Under the pieces are notes generated by a model. The model was not told the origin of the DNA. It saw only the letters and a program-made list of their open reading frames with translations, and did not search any database. Positions 43,636 through 52,979 of a stretch of 64,000 bases of DNA are shown here, one piece after another (within the stretch, counting starts at the first letter, position 1; each line of letters opens with the position of its first letter). The DNA is taken from NCBI GenBank assembly GCA_023391425.1, contig JAEWAX010000098.1:1-64000 (forward strand). Reading direction: 5' to 3'. A program made the position numbers and the translations under genes. This DNA comes from Bacillota bacterium. Its GTDB lineage: Bacteria; Bacillota; Clostridia; Acetivibrionales; DSM-1351.

Positions 43636-43932
43636 GTCTAACTCCCCTTTTTATTTTTTACCATTCTTTCTTCTGCAATAGACCTGTCGTATTGTATATC
43701 TATTAGCGTCGCAGACAGTGCTACTTAAAATGTGAGATTTCAATTTATAAATGTAAATCAGTATAAAGAACACTATATATATTAAATTTTATTTAAGTTT
43801 AGAATATACAACCTCTAATCTAATGTATATATCTTAAACAGTATGCTACATATATAGAAAGGTAAGATGTCAAAAAAGAGCGATAAGCTGTAATCAGATA
43901 CAACCACCACTCTTCTTATATTCTTAATCTAA
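43636..43932. other. intergenic region with no recognised feature
   Basis: 297 AT-rich bases between the hydrolase and the DUF3021 gene. No ORF, hairpin with a T-run, or promoter of clear quality was seen. Confidence 0.4.
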
Positions 43933-44403
43933 TTATATCTCTGTTTCTTTATCTTGAATTATATCTGGCTCTTCCTTTACATCTTCTTTTAGCTTCTTGA
44001 GCTTTTCATTAATTCTATTTGCTGTTTTTTTATCCTCCCTCCCTGATAAGAAGCGGACCAACACATAGATTCCAGCAATCTGTATGAATAACATAGTTGT
44101 ATGTAGGAAACCTACTACCCAGCCCAATAAATTTGCCGTAATTAATATAGCGCCTTCTAGTACCACGAAATGAATAGCAAATCGAATCTTCATTTCCTTT
44201 TCTGGTATCTCCTTCGGTGAATAAAATATAAGACTTGGCAAATTACCTATCATCGCGCATATCATATAAATAAAAATAGCCTTTAATTCAAAATTATCAT
44301 CTGGAGTAAAAATTTGGCGCAATATAGTAATACTTATCATTAAAATTGCAAATATGATTAAATACGCTCTTATAAATTTTTTTAAATAATCTGTAAATTT
44401 CAT
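43933..44403 (-). CDS. DUF3021 membrane protein
   Basis: 156 residues with four transmembrane helices and a charged C-terminal tail (KKTANRINEKLKKLKEDVKEEPDIIQDKETEI). The pattern MKFTDYLKKFIRAYLIIFAIL ... FIYMICAMIGNLPSLIFY is that of DUF3021, almost always found beside LytTR regulators, as here (12-base gap). These pairs function as regulator plus membrane inhibitor. Confidence 0.86.
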   Translation of the reverse strand: MKFTDYLKKFIRAYLIIFAILMISITILRQIFTPDDNFELKAIFIYMICAMIGNLPSLIFYSPKEIPEKEMKIRFAIHFVVLEGAILITANLLGWVVGFLHTTMLFIQIAGIYVLVRFLSGREDKKTANRINEKLKKLKEDVKEEPDIIQDKETEI

Positions 44404-44415
44404 TACACATTTCTC

Positions 44416-44853
44416 CTATAAGCCCAACATCTTCTTTAATACAGGTACATACTGTCTTGAGACAACTACGCTTTCTCCATTATCCAGCTTTGCTTCAAAC
44501 CTACCGCTTATGGAAGGTTTAACAAACGATATTTTTGCTATATTTATAATAATAGATTTGGATGCTCGAAAAAAGTTCTTCCCCTCACACATTTCTTCCA
44601 ACTCATAAAGCTTCTGCTTTGACTCAAATACCTTGTCTTTACAATAGATAAATACCTTGTTATCCACTGCTTCAAAATAATATACTTCTGAAATTCTAAG
44701 TCTGTGGATATTATCCTCGCTAAAACCAATTAACACAGAGCTATTCGTTTTTAATTTATTTAGCAATTTCAGAATATTATCATCCACTGCATGACACTTA
44801 ATGATAATTTCTTCATCCTGATTCTTGCTGATTTCTTCAATTGTCACTTTCAT
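44416..44853 (-). CDS. LytTR-domain transcriptional regulator
   Basis: 145 residues. The C-terminal 100 residues are a LytTR DNA-binding domain: RISEVYYFEAVDNKVFIYC, YELEEMCEGKNFFRASKSIIINI and KLDNGESVVVSRQYVPVLKKMLGL. There is no receiver domain, so activity is probably set by the adjacent DUF3021 membrane protein (a LytTR regulatory system). Sits between SRPBCC and DUF3021 genes. Confidence 0.9.
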   Translation of the reverse strand: MKVTIEEISKNQDEEIIIKCHAVDDNILKLLNKLKTNSSVLIGFSEDNIHRLRISEVYYFEAVDNKVFIYCKDKVFESKQKLYELEEMCEGKNFFRASKSIIINIAKISFVKPSISGRFEAKLDNGESVVVSRQYVPVLKKMLGL

Positions 44854-44869
44854 ATCATCACCACTTAGC

Positions 44870-45280
44870 TTAGACCTCTCCGAGTTCTTTCTTTAAATCC
44901 ATAATATATGTCTCTTGAATCTTTCTTAAATTCATGAATATGTAAGATAAAATCTCCATCAAAGGATTTTTTATATGAATTTCCTCTGTAAAATCAATCT
45001 TGGTGCCACCATTTTCTGTTGTAGTAAAAATGCCAATCCAGTGCCCCTTCATATTATTATTTTCCAAGTCAAATTCATATCTCTCATATTCCTGCTTTGT
45101 GGTAATTGTAAAATATGTAGTAAATCCATCTTTTGTATATTCAATAAATTTATTACCATCATCTAATATCTCTATCTTTGACAAATCACTTCTCCAGCTA
45201 TATTTTTCATTGTTGGTCACAACATCCCATACAGTTGACACATTAGCATTAAATGTAGCTATAATGTTTGATTTTCTCAT
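44870..45280 (-). CDS. SRPBCC (START-like) domain protein
   Basis: 136 residues with a helix-grip fold: MRKSNIIATFNANVSTVWDVVTNNEKYSWRSDLSKIEIL, a central beta sheet, and a C-terminal long helix (YIFMNLRKIQETYIMDLKKEL). The family binds hydrophobic ligands. It is the first gene of a short run with the LytTR/DUF3021 pair (16-base gap), and may be co-regulated. Confidence 0.8.
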   Translation of the reverse strand: MRKSNIIATFNANVSTVWDVVTNNEKYSWRSDLSKIEILDDGNKFIEYTKDGFTTYFTITTKQEYERYEFDLENNNMKGHWIGIFTTTENGGTKIDFTEEIHIKNPLMEILSYIFMNLRKIQETYIMDLKKELGEV

Positions 45281-45505
45281 TGAATCCTCCGAACAAAACT
45301 ATATAATTTTATGTTTTATTGACTGAATTTTCAAGACTTCCCTTTTATTTATCATACTCTAAAAAATTCCTTTTTTCAATTTGGGATTTGATTTCAGAAG
45401 AAAAACTTGATAAGGCTGACAGCAACGATGAAGATATCAAAAGGTACCGTAGCTTGTGCTTACTACACCTTTTTAGATATAATAGACTTATCTATGTACT
45501 TGAAT

Positions 45506-46210
45506 TTACCGTTTCATGTTTTTATTTATTTTTCCTAAGCAAAACAGACATATATCTCTACATCGATGACATTTAATTTTCCAGTCACCACCATTTTCTT
45601 CCCCAAAAGCATAATCCCAGCAAACTGTTTGCTTCATATTTGACTCACCTAAGGCATTTACAGGACAAACCTTAACACATAAATCACAATTATTACAAAA
45701 GTTATCCTGAAGTATTTGATCTGGTTGTAATTCTAATTCTGTTAGTATAACACTTAGCCAAACCATGTTACCAAATTCAGGGGTGATAAGTAATGTATTT
45801 TTCCCTATCGTCCCCAATCCTGCTGCTTGTGCAGCATGTTTTCCTGAAACTATATTTCTGGATCTTTGTGTATTTGTATCATATTCAGTAGGTCCAATGG
45901 TTCCAGTAGGAATAGCAACGGCTCCTAGCTTCTCCATATCCGTACAAAACTTTACAGAAATTTTATCCATATCATCTGATAAAATATTACGTATGATTGT
46001 ATAAGGAACAGTTGTATTACAAGCCAACGCCCCAGCCAGAAATCTTTTTGCAAATACGATTACTGACTTACATGAGGGTAAAACATCCGTTGGCGCAAAG
46101 CCCTTTGGGGCATTTTCAAATCTATCAATACTAGCTATTCCACACAAATCCGCCCCTAAATTATATAATCGTTCTTTAATTTCTTTACTATCCACATTCT
46201 TTTCCCCCAA
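45506..46210 (-). CDS. epoxyqueuosine-reductase-like ferredoxin-type protein
   Basis: 234 residues. The N-terminal portion (YNLGADLCGIASIDRF ... KSVIVFAKRFLAG) and the middle KHAAQAAGLGTIGKNTLLITPEFGNMVWL match the QueG-related family. Two 4Fe-4S sites are visible: CNNCDLCVKVCPVNAL and CHRCRDICLFC with an isolated Cys. It is shorter than QueG (about 300-380), so it is a relative, not necessarily the queuosine enzyme. Unlinked to queuosine genes here. Confidence 0.78.
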   Translation of the reverse strand: MGEKNVDSKEIKERLYNLGADLCGIASIDRFENAPKGFAPTDVLPSCKSVIVFAKRFLAGALACNTTVPYTIIRNILSDDMDKISVKFCTDMEKLGAVAIPTGTIGPTEYDTNTQRSRNIVSGKHAAQAAGLGTIGKNTLLITPEFGNMVWLSVILTELELQPDQILQDNFCNNCDLCVKVCPVNALGESNMKQTVCWDYAFGEENGGDWKIKCHRCRDICLFCLGKINKNMKR

Positions 46211-46382
46211 ATCTCATTATTTAAGCATGTCCCCACGTTTGTTTTCATAAAAAGAAGCCAACGTTGTATTTACACATTTACAATAATTCTCATCATATCA
46301 TTCAAATGATTCATGTTTAAATTATTTGAGTTTATATTTCAGACAAATAGAATATCATTTACTCTCAGCTTCAAAATTATAC

Positions 46383-48101
46383 TTAACTTGCTTTAGCAAC
46401 GTTAAATAGCGAATAAAAATACCCTCCAGCTTCCATCAGCTGTTCAAATGTACCCTTTTCTTCTATAGTTCCTTCATGCATTACAACTATTTCATCATAC
46501 TTACGAAGTAAACTTTCTTCAAGCTTATGTGTTACAATAATTCTTGTAAGCTCCTTCATATCAAGTATTTCATTTTCTACCTGAAAGGCTGTTGCATTAT
46601 CAAGAGCTGCTGTAGCTTCATCCATAAGCAATACGGGTGTCTCTCTAATTAAACATCGTGCTATAGAAACACGCTGTTTTTCACCCCCCGATAAATTATG
46701 ACCACTTTCACCACAGTTATAATTCTCTCCTTTTTCAGAAATTAAATTAGAAAGACCTGCACGTGAAATTGCTCTCTCCATTTTATCCTTGTCAAACTCT
46801 TTAAACATTGTAATATTACTTTTTATACTCTTGTCAAACAAAAATACATTCTGCTGAATAACTGAAACTACATCATATAAACTATCTAAATTTATGTCAG
46901 ATAGTTCGTTTTCATCAAGTTTTACTTCTCCACCATAATTATTAAAATATCCAAGTAACAATTTTATAAGTGTAGATTTGCCACATCCACTACCACCAAC
47001 TATTGCATAACTTTTACCCTTTTCAAAAGTCATATTTATACCATCCAATACGACTTTCCCCTCATCATATGATAAAGCAACATCTTTTAATGTGATTGAT
47101 GACTTTATTCCATTAATTCTTATTTTGTCATCTTTAATATCTTCATCCTTTATAACATCAGCTATTTTATCAATCAAGGCGATGGCTGCTTTCCTATTAC
47201 TAATAAGAGGAACTAGTTGCTTAATAGGATCAAGAATATAATTTGAAAGTTGCACACAAGCAAGTACAGACGCTATAGACATAACACCCTTAAATGTAAA
47301 ATAAATTCCAAGAATAAAGATTATACCTACAACCAATAATGACGATATCTGGCCTGCTATAAACATCGCATCATTAGTTTCACGACGGTCACGCTTTGTT
47401 TCCTCTAATGTAAAGTTCTGATTCCTAAAAAGCTCAAGCACTTCTTTTTCCGCTTTAAAACTTTTTATAACAAAAAAGCCATTTAATAAATCTTTAAGCT
47501 GATCAACAAAACTTTCATTTTCATCAGATGTCTTTTTTTCTTTTGTTACTAATCGTCTTCCATATATCAGTGATACAGTTACAGGAATAATACATCCACC
47601 TACAACACATAGCATCATTGTCATATTAATATAAGCCATTGCTGCTAATGTCGCAATAAACATAACTGCATTATTGAAAATCATTATATTGCCATTTAGA
47701 TAATTCAATTCTATCAAACTCAGGTCATTTGAAAATGAACTAATTATTTTTCCTGATAGCGCACCACTAAACTCTCCAATAGATTTTTTTAGTATCTTTT
47801 CAAATACATACTTTTTAAATTGTGATAACGCTCGCTTCATATATGAATTTTTAAAGATTTTTAATAATGTACTAAATACTAAAAAAACTACAAGCACTAT
47901 TACTATAAATATCATCGAGCGCTTAAATAAAGCTAGATCTGTTTTTTGCATTGCATCAACAATAAACATTATAAAATATGCAAGAGATATATTTACCGCT
48001 ACAACAATTATCTGCAATATCAGGGTTATAACAAAGGTTATTCTATTATTTTCCATGAATTGTCTTCTACATTTTTTACTCTCGTCGTTTATATTTTGCA
48101 T
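46383..48101 (-). CDS. ABC exporter, fused transmembrane and ATP-binding domains
   Basis: 572 residues. Six transmembrane helices in the first about 310 residues, then an ATPase domain: Walker A IVGGSGCGKSTLIKLLLGY, signature HNLSGGEKQRVSIARCL, Walker B VLLMDEATAALD and H-loop IIVTHKLEE. A half-transporter presumably acting as homodimer, of the MsbA/lantibiotic exporter class. AGGAGGCAAAA precedes the ATG. The TetR gene upstream is the likely regulator. Confidence 0.93.
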   Translation of the reverse strand: MQNINDESKKCRRQFMENNRITFVITLILQIIVVAVNISLAYFIMFIVDAMQKTDLALFKRSMIFIVIVLVVFLVFSTLLKIFKNSYMKRALSQFKKYVFEKILKKSIGEFSGALSGKIISSFSNDLSLIELNYLNGNIMIFNNAVMFIATLAAMAYINMTMMLCVVGGCIIPVTVSLIYGRRLVTKEKKTSDENESFVDQLKDLLNGFFVIKSFKAEKEVLELFRNQNFTLEETKRDRRETNDAMFIAGQISSLLVVGIIFILGIYFTFKGVMSIASVLACVQLSNYILDPIKQLVPLISNRKAAIALIDKIADVIKDEDIKDDKIRINGIKSSITLKDVALSYDEGKVVLDGINMTFEKGKSYAIVGGSGCGKSTLIKLLLGYFNNYGGEVKLDENELSDINLDSLYDVVSVIQQNVFLFDKSIKSNITMFKEFDKDKMERAISRAGLSNLISEKGENYNCGESGHNLSGGEKQRVSIARCLIRETPVLLMDEATAALDNATAFQVENEILDMKELTRIIVTHKLEESLLRKYDEIVVMHEGTIEEKGTFEQLMEAGGYFYSLFNVAKAS

Positions 48102-48209
48102 TTTTGCCTCCTAAAATCACTTTAAATTAAAGTGTAAAATTAAATTATCACAAAATAAAGACTGGCTGAATCAGAAAAACCACAAGCGGACGCCAGAATT
48201 ATCACCCAT

Positions 48210-48869
48210 CTATCTGTCTTTAGACGCATCTTTTATCATGTATATAACATTTTTCGCAAGCTTCTGCATCATGTTGTTTAGATTAACATTCATACCATCA
48301 AACCGATAACATTTTTCAAGCACATATACTTCTAAAACACCATCAAGGAAGCATTGGACATAGTTAAAAATATACTTGCCATTTTCCTTCATTTCAGGCT
48401 TATCCTCTAAATTGCTAATTATAATATCAGCTATTTTTTTATTAAAATAATCACCAGTTTCCCTAATGCATACTTTTTCCCTTATTTTTGAAGCCCGCTC
48501 TCTATTTTGTGTAATAAGTATAGTTAATTCAAAATGCAGCTTCCCGGCTAAAACTGAGCCTTCCTCTAGATACACTGCATACAGTTGAAGCAGTTTATTG
48601 ATCACTGTCTCCATAGAGTAGTCCTGATTAAACAATAGGTCTATTCTTTCACGGAAATTATCAGCTTTGAATTCCCTATCCATTACATCAACTATTAACT
48701 CATCGATATCCTTATAATACAAATAGATACCGCCTTTACTGATTCCTGCTTCCTTTATTACATCTGTCATATTTATTTCATACAATGTTTTTTTCATTAA
48801 TACTCTAGCTGCTGCATCAAGAATTTCTCTTTTTTTATTGTCTTTGTATGCACCGCTTACCTTCGGCAC
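48210..48869 (-). CDS. TetR-family transcriptional regulator
   Basis: 219 residues. TetR DNA-binding domain near the N-terminus: KKREILDAAARVLMKKTLYEINMTDVIKEAGISKGGIYLYYKDIDELI. The C-terminal ligand domain is typical in size. The exporter gene lies 108 bases downstream on the same strand, so it probably represses this transporter. Confidence 0.92.
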   Translation of the reverse strand: MPKVSGAYKDNKKREILDAAARVLMKKTLYEINMTDVIKEAGISKGGIYLYYKDIDELIVDVMDREFKADNFRERIDLLFNQDYSMETVINKLLQLYAVYLEEGSVLAGKLHFELTILITQNRERASKIREKVCIRETGDYFNKKIADIIISNLEDKPEMKENGKYIFNYVQCFLDGVLEVYVLEKCYRFDGMNVNLNNMMQKLAKNVIYMIKDASKDR

Positions 48870-49257
48870 TATATATGACTCCTTTCAAATTCATTTTTAA
48901 TATTTAATATACATAACATCAATGATCGGATTTTTTAAGTTAGGTTTCTAATAACTAAATTCTCATGTTTGGCTACTCATACTAAACGTATAAATGAGAC
49001 TGCTCCCATCTATTTTAAATCATATAATGTTTTCCTTTATATGTCAATACAAAAAGTGAGATTACTCCCATTTATTTGTTTGCAATTAGATATCAGTATG
49101 GTATTAGGAATTTGTTACCTTTCTCTTTGTAAGAAAATAGTATTTGCTTTTAAGCACAAAAAAAGATGTCTTCCAATGACCTGAATCTAAGAAAACACCT
49201 CAACATTTTTTCCGTTATGTACACCGAGAGGATTTTTTGACGAACCACTAAATTATA
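48870..49257. other. intergenic region with an imperfect direct repeat
   Basis: 388 bases between TetR and the first of the small unknown genes. The repeat at 48995 and 49057 is listed separately. Otherwise AT-rich without recognised genes. Confidence 0.45.
48995..49078. repeat. imperfect direct repeat, two copies 62 bp apart
   Basis: TGAGACTGCTCCCATCTATTTT at 48995 and TGAGATTACTCCCATTTATTTG at 49057 agree at 18 of 22 positions. They could be regulator sites upstream of tetR or remnants of a duplication. Confidence 0.45.
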
Positions 49258-49689
49258 TTATAACGTGTGTAGATACTTCGCTTTAAATGCATTTAAATTA
49301 AATATATCTCTTCCGAAAACATATATCCTATATACAGGACAACCATTTCTAAAATTTGGCATATCATTTCTCTTAAAATAGATACCATTTGCCTTCAATT
49401 CTTCTTCAGCATTTATAATTTCAGATTTATCGAACGTCATAGCAGCTATGTGCGCGGTCGCCCACTCATCGCTCATTAAATCCTCAAGAGCATATTTTAC
49501 TAGCTCTGCTTCTGTATTAAATGATTTCAATATATTTATTTTTCCACGTTCAGAATATGAATAATTATATTTTCCTTGATTTTCATCAATAATTATTCCT
49601 TCTGGTGCATGATGTTTTCCAATACTCAATTCCGAAAAGGAATAGCCATTACATTCCAGATACGTTTCTAATTCCTTAATTGTATCCAT
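49258..49689 (-). CDS. hypothetical protein, immunity-like
   Basis: 143 residues, soluble, beginning MDTIKELETYLECNGYSFSELSIGKHHAPEGI. The compact size, the acidic tone, and the surrounding string of unrelated small genes are those of immunity proteins of polymorphic toxin systems. No toxin gene is adjacent. Family membership cannot be confirmed by eye. Confidence 0.6.
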   Translation of the reverse strand: MDTIKELETYLECNGYSFSELSIGKHHAPEGIIIDENQGKYNYSYSERGKINILKSFNTEAELVKYALEDLMSDEWATAHIAAMTFDKSEIINAEEELKANGIYFKRNDMPNFRNGCPVYRIYVFGRDIFNLNAFKAKYLHTL

Positions 49690-49830
49690 ATCATTTCCCC
49701 GTTTCTAATTTGATTCAAAGTCAGTAGATTAGTTATTCTTATATCTAGGCATACCTTTAAATGCTGTATTAATACATTCCTACAATTTGTCAATTTCTCA
49801 GATACACTAACATTACTCAATTCATTTTGT

Positions 49831-50286
49831 TCAACATTGAATCCAATCCCACCATGTAGAGTGGTATTCTCTCTCTTCAACCTTATATTTCGCTTTACAT
49901 CGATTGCATCTCACCAAGTAATAATCAACATAACCACTTTCATTCATATGTACAGTATCTGTAATTGTAATATATCCTTCTGCCTCTAATTGTCTCGGAT
50001 TAGAGTTTTCTCTCAAAAGGCAGCAAGGACAGCCTTTTCCACTCATATGCCATTCTATGGTTTCAATTGCTTGCTTTAGGAATCTTTTATTAGGATGAAT
50101 CAATCCTCCCAATTCAACATTTTTTGTTTTGGATTTTATTTCAGATAAATATGGTACAAATTCCATAATTGTCTCATGATTCTGTCCCAATGAAATTATC
50201 TCACAACTTGCACTCCATATTCTTTTCGAATCTTCTGAAAGCATATCATCAATCAGTACCTTTGTTGTTTTCTTCGATTCTCTCAT
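49831..50286 (-). CDS. hypothetical protein with a zinc-ribbon-like C-terminus
   Basis: 151 residues. The C-terminal half contains GKGCPCCLLREN and, about 45 residues on, VRCNRCKAKYKVEE, a pair of C-x2-C knuckles likely to bind zinc. The N-terminal half is helical. Not assigned to a family; part of the small-gene cluster. Confidence 0.6.
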   Translation of the reverse strand: MRESKKTTKVLIDDMLSEDSKRIWSASCEIISLGQNHETIMEFVPYLSEIKSKTKNVELGGLIHPNKRFLKQAIETIEWHMSGKGCPCCLLRENSNPRQLEAEGYITITDTVHMNESGYVDYYLVRCNRCKAKYKVEEREYHSTWWDWIQC

Positions 50287-50324
50287 AATTTACCCCCTTA
50301 CATTATAGATCATATTATTGTAAT

Positions 50325-50540
50325 TCATTTTACCATTCTGCCTACAATAATCCATGAATCACAACTCCCTCTATCTATATGAATATACTTTGGTTTACTT
50401 GTCTCTATTTGTTCTCCACTACATACTTTAGGTTGCAGTCCAAATACTTCTGTATCAGTTATTTGATAATACTCACTTTCATAAAATCTTGAGCATATCA
50501 CATCATCAATTTTCAATCTTTCAAATTCTTGTACTGTCAT
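50325..50540 (-). CDS. small hypothetical protein
   Basis: 71 residues, MTVQEFERLKIDDVICSRFYESEYYQITDTEVFGL..., ending IHIDRGSCDSWIIVGRMVK. Predicted beta-rich. It belongs to the run of unknown genes. Good codon continuity and the uniform orientation with neighbours support expression, but no function is apparent. Confidence 0.5.
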   Translation of the reverse strand: MTVQEFERLKIDDVICSRFYESEYYQITDTEVFGLQPKVCSGEQIETSKPKYIHIDRGSCDSWIIVGRMVK

Positions 50541-50570
50541 ATTAACTTGGTCCCCTAAATTGTAATATCT

Positions 50571-50771
50571 TTACTTAGGAATATTCATTTCAAACTTATA
50601 TCCTTCTTCTGTAAAAAGCTTGACTCTTTGTATTTCTGTATTTAAATCAACATCTCGATACTCATAATAATCGCCTTCATAGCAACTGAAGCAACTTACG
50701 ATTTCAACCTTTCTGCCTTTATATAAAAATTGTTTGCCAATATTACTTTTCATCACTGATTCTATACTCAT
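50571..50771 (-). CDS. small hypothetical protein
   Basis: 66 residues, MSIESVMKSNIGKQFLYKGRKVEIVSCFSCYEGDYYEYRDV..., with one C-x2-C pair. Beta-rich. Lies 30 bases before the 71-residue gene and 35 bases after the 226-residue gene on the same strand. No family recognised. Confidence 0.5.
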   Translation of the reverse strand: MSIESVMKSNIGKQFLYKGRKVEIVSCFSCYEGDYYEYRDVDLNTEIQRVKLFTEEGYKFEMNIPK

Positions 50772-50805
50772 ATCTTAGACCTCTAAATTCTAAAAAAATA
50801 ATAAG

Positions 50806-51483
50806 TTAAAAGCAAACAGCAAAATACGGTTCCTTTCTTTCTATAATTTGTTCACCATACTTGCTAATTTTATAGACTTTACCGTCTCTGAGCTCGTAGG
50901 ATATTTTCTCCATTTCCTTCTCTGCTCCACCATAAGGATACCAACTCCACTTAACTCTTTTTGCATTACCGATACTAAACTCAGTCTCAGAGTTATTTAC
51001 CACCGATGGTTCTAACACAATCAATCTCTCCCCAGAATTAAATATTATTACTAATATTTCGCCATCAAAAGAATATTCCTTAATCTTATGAAAATTATCT
51101 CCAGGTTTTCCAAACCAATCTCCATAAAAGCAGATACTTCCTCCATTTTTTTTAATCTCAAATAATTCTGATTCTTTTTTGCGTTTGTAAAGATGCATTT
51201 TTTCTTTTACTATTTCTGATGCCTCTTGTAATGCCTCCAAGTATCTTTTTTCGAGCATGATTTTTTCAGACTCATATTCTAGATAATATCCATCCCTACC
51301 TTCATCAACTGTTCCAATTTTTCTATCACCTAAAAGTATGTTGCATGGTGTTACTGGACCGTACCCATACTCACATTCTGCAAAAACATAGCGTTTACAC
51401 TTAGGACAAAACACTATAAAATTTGCAGATAGTTGATACGAAATCTTAGTATCGCAATATATACATTCAATTGTTTCCATCAT
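50806..51483 (-). CDS. hypothetical protein with N-terminal zinc ribbon
   Basis: 225 residues from ATG 51483 (AAAGG eight bases upstream), start METIECIYCDTKISY; GTG 51489 is an alternative two codons upstream. The N-terminal knuckle is C-I-Y-C ... C-P-K-C-K (two C-x2-C pairs). Then a charged helix (LYKRKKESELFEIKK) and a beta-rich region GSICFYGDWFGKPGDN. First gene of the small-gene cluster; it may be an immunity-type protein, but no family is identified. Confidence 0.6.
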   Translation of the reverse strand: MMETIECIYCDTKISYQLSANFIVFCPKCKRYVFAECEYGYGPVTPCNILLGDRKIGTVDEGRDGYYLEYESEKIMLEKRYLEALQEASEIVKEKMHLYKRKKESELFEIKKNGGSICFYGDWFGKPGDNFHKIKEYSFDGEILVIIFNSGERLIVLEPSVVNNSETEFSIGNAKRVKWSWYPYGGAEKEMEKISYELRDGKVYKISKYGEQIIERKEPYFAVCF

Positions 51484-51694
51484 AATCACGACCTTTCTTA
51501 GACCTTGAGTTGAGGTATGTCACAAATCTAACTATATTATACCAAATATAATGCAATTTTTTTACATTAGTGTTAAAGTAAAATAGTAGCCACAAATCTT
51601 TTGAATCTATTACTATATATCTACCTTTTTAAGTTTATTGCTTTATCCTTGTTATTCGTTTTTGTCAATTTTATAAGTTCTTAAAGATAAAACA

Positions 51695-51724
51695 AAACCC
51701 CCAAACGCAAGCGTTTGAGGGTTT
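51695..51724 (-). terminator. intrinsic terminator after rpsI
   Basis: On the minus strand AAACCCTCAAACG-CTTG-CGTTTGGGGGTTT is followed by TTGTTTT. It lies 17 bases past the rpsI stop and closes the rplM-rpsI operon. Confidence 0.85.
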
Positions 51725-51740
51725 CTGAATATCGTAGATA

Positions 51741-52133
51741 TTATCTCTTTGAGAACTGTGATGCCTTTCTTGCTTTTTTTAGACCATATTTCTTTCTTTC
51801 CTTCATTCTTGGGTCTCTTGTCAAGAAGCCTGCTTTTTTAAGAGCTGGTCTGAGTTCTTCATCAGCTTTTAAAAGAGCTCTTGAAATACCATGTCTTATT
51901 GCACCAGCTTGACCAGTGAAACCTCCACCAACTACTGTGCATATAGTATCAAACTTTGTAAGTGTATCAGTGAGGGTTAATGGTTGCTTAACTATAACCT
52001 TCATTGTTTCCAAACCAAAGTATTCATCTAATGATCTGTCATTTATAAGTATCTTACCTTCTCCTGGAACAAGTCTTACTCTTGCTATTGATTTCTTTCT
52101 ACGTCCTGTACCGTAATAGTATACCTTAGCCAT
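51741..52133 (-). CDS. rpsI: ribosomal protein S9
   Basis: 130 residues. Starts MAKVYYYGTGRRKKSIARVRLVPGEGKILIND and ends DPRMKERKKYGLKKARKASQFSKR, the S9 C-terminal tail that reaches the P-site tRNA. Follows rplM by 18 bases in the universal rplM-rpsI order. A fully typical small-subunit protein. Confidence 0.98.
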   Translation of the reverse strand: MAKVYYYGTGRRKKSIARVRLVPGEGKILINDRSLDEYFGLETMKVIVKQPLTLTDTLTKFDTICTVVGGGFTGQAGAIRHGISRALLKADEELRPALKKAGFLTRDPRMKERKKYGLKKARKASQFSKR

Positions 52134-52151
52134 TATTATTTTCTCCCTCCC

Positions 52152-52586
52152 TTAAATATTTAAATCAAGTGCTTCAGGCTTCTGTGCCTGTTGTTCATGC
52201 TCAGAACCAGCGTAAACTTTGAGTTTTCTGAACATTTGTCTACCAAGACTGTTCTTTGGAAGCATTCCCTTTACTGCTAATTCAATAGCTCTTTCAGGAT
52301 GTTTTTCCATCAAATGTCTGCACTTAACTTCCTTCAATCCACCTGGATAAAGAGAGTGAGATCTGTAAATCTTCTGATCAAGCTTTTTACCTGTGAAAGC
52401 AACTTTTGCTGCATTTAGTACAATTACATGATCGCCAGTATCACAATGTGGTGTATAAACTGGCTTATTTTTACCTCTTAAAATACTAGCAACTTCACTT
52501 GCTATTCTTCCAAGTGGCTTGCCTTCTGCATCAACAATGTACCATTTTCTTTCAACTTCTTCAGCTTTTGCCATGAAAGTTTTCAT
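52152..52586 (-). CDS. rplM: ribosomal protein L13
   Basis: 144 residues. MKTFMAKAEEVERKWYIVDAEGKPLGRIASEVA, HVIVLNAAKVAFTGKK and VKGMLPKNSLGRQMFRKLKVY are L13 signatures. Good RBS (AAGGAGG) precedes the ATG. In most Firmicutes it directly follows truA; here the upstream region carries its own strong promoter instead. Confidence 0.98.
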   Translation of the reverse strand: MKTFMAKAEEVERKWYIVDAEGKPLGRIASEVASILRGKNKPVYTPHCDTGDHVIVLNAAKVAFTGKKLDQKIYRSHSLYPGGLKEVKCRHLMEKHPERAIELAVKGMLPKNSLGRQMFRKLKVYAGSEHEQQAQKPEALDLNI

Positions 52587-52979
52587 TTCTTAATACAACC
52601 TCCTTAAAAATCTATAACCTTTTTTATGTTAACAGTTAATTTTACATTGATTATCAAAGTAACCGTTTAGGACACTTAAACATTTTAATATAGAGATAAC
52701 TCTCTGTCAAGTATAAATTGCGAATAATTTAATTTATCTCTTATTATCTCTCTATTTATCTCGATATATGTGTGTATCTCTTGTATAATCACTCGCCATC
52801 TCACTTTTTTCCTATTTTATTTGTAAGTTCTTGTATTCAGGCGGAGTTTTTACAAAACGGAATCTAGGCATTTATTATCCATTGGCTCTGTGCATATGTA
52901 TCACTTCGAACTAATCACCTTTTGAATTAATCACTTTTATAAATTAATTACCTTGAATTAAACCGAATCAAATTGAACC
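52587..52979. other. rplM promoter region with repeated TATCTC motif
   Basis: 393 bases between the kinase gene and rplM. The strong rplM promoter is at 52682-52710. TATCTC occurs at 52735, 52745, 52757 and 52775, just upstream of that promoter. The rest, 52800-52979, is AT-rich without a gene. Confidence 0.6.
52682..52710 (-). promoter_or_regulatory. strong sigma-A promoter of rplM-rpsI
   Basis: TTGACA (52710-52705), 17 bases, TAAAAT (52687-52682) on the minus strand. The spacer contains a small palindrome, AGAGA-GTTA-TCTCT. It provides independent transcription of rplM-rpsI, consistent with the separation from truA. Confidence 0.8.

Noticed and set aside
45319..45576. 85-codon plus-strand ORF
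   Set aside because: It overlaps the reductase gene in antisense and has no RBS or recognisable domain.
49668..49880. 70-codon minus-strand ORF between two small genes
   Set aside because: It overlaps both neighbours, lacks an RBS, and its sequence looks out of frame with them.
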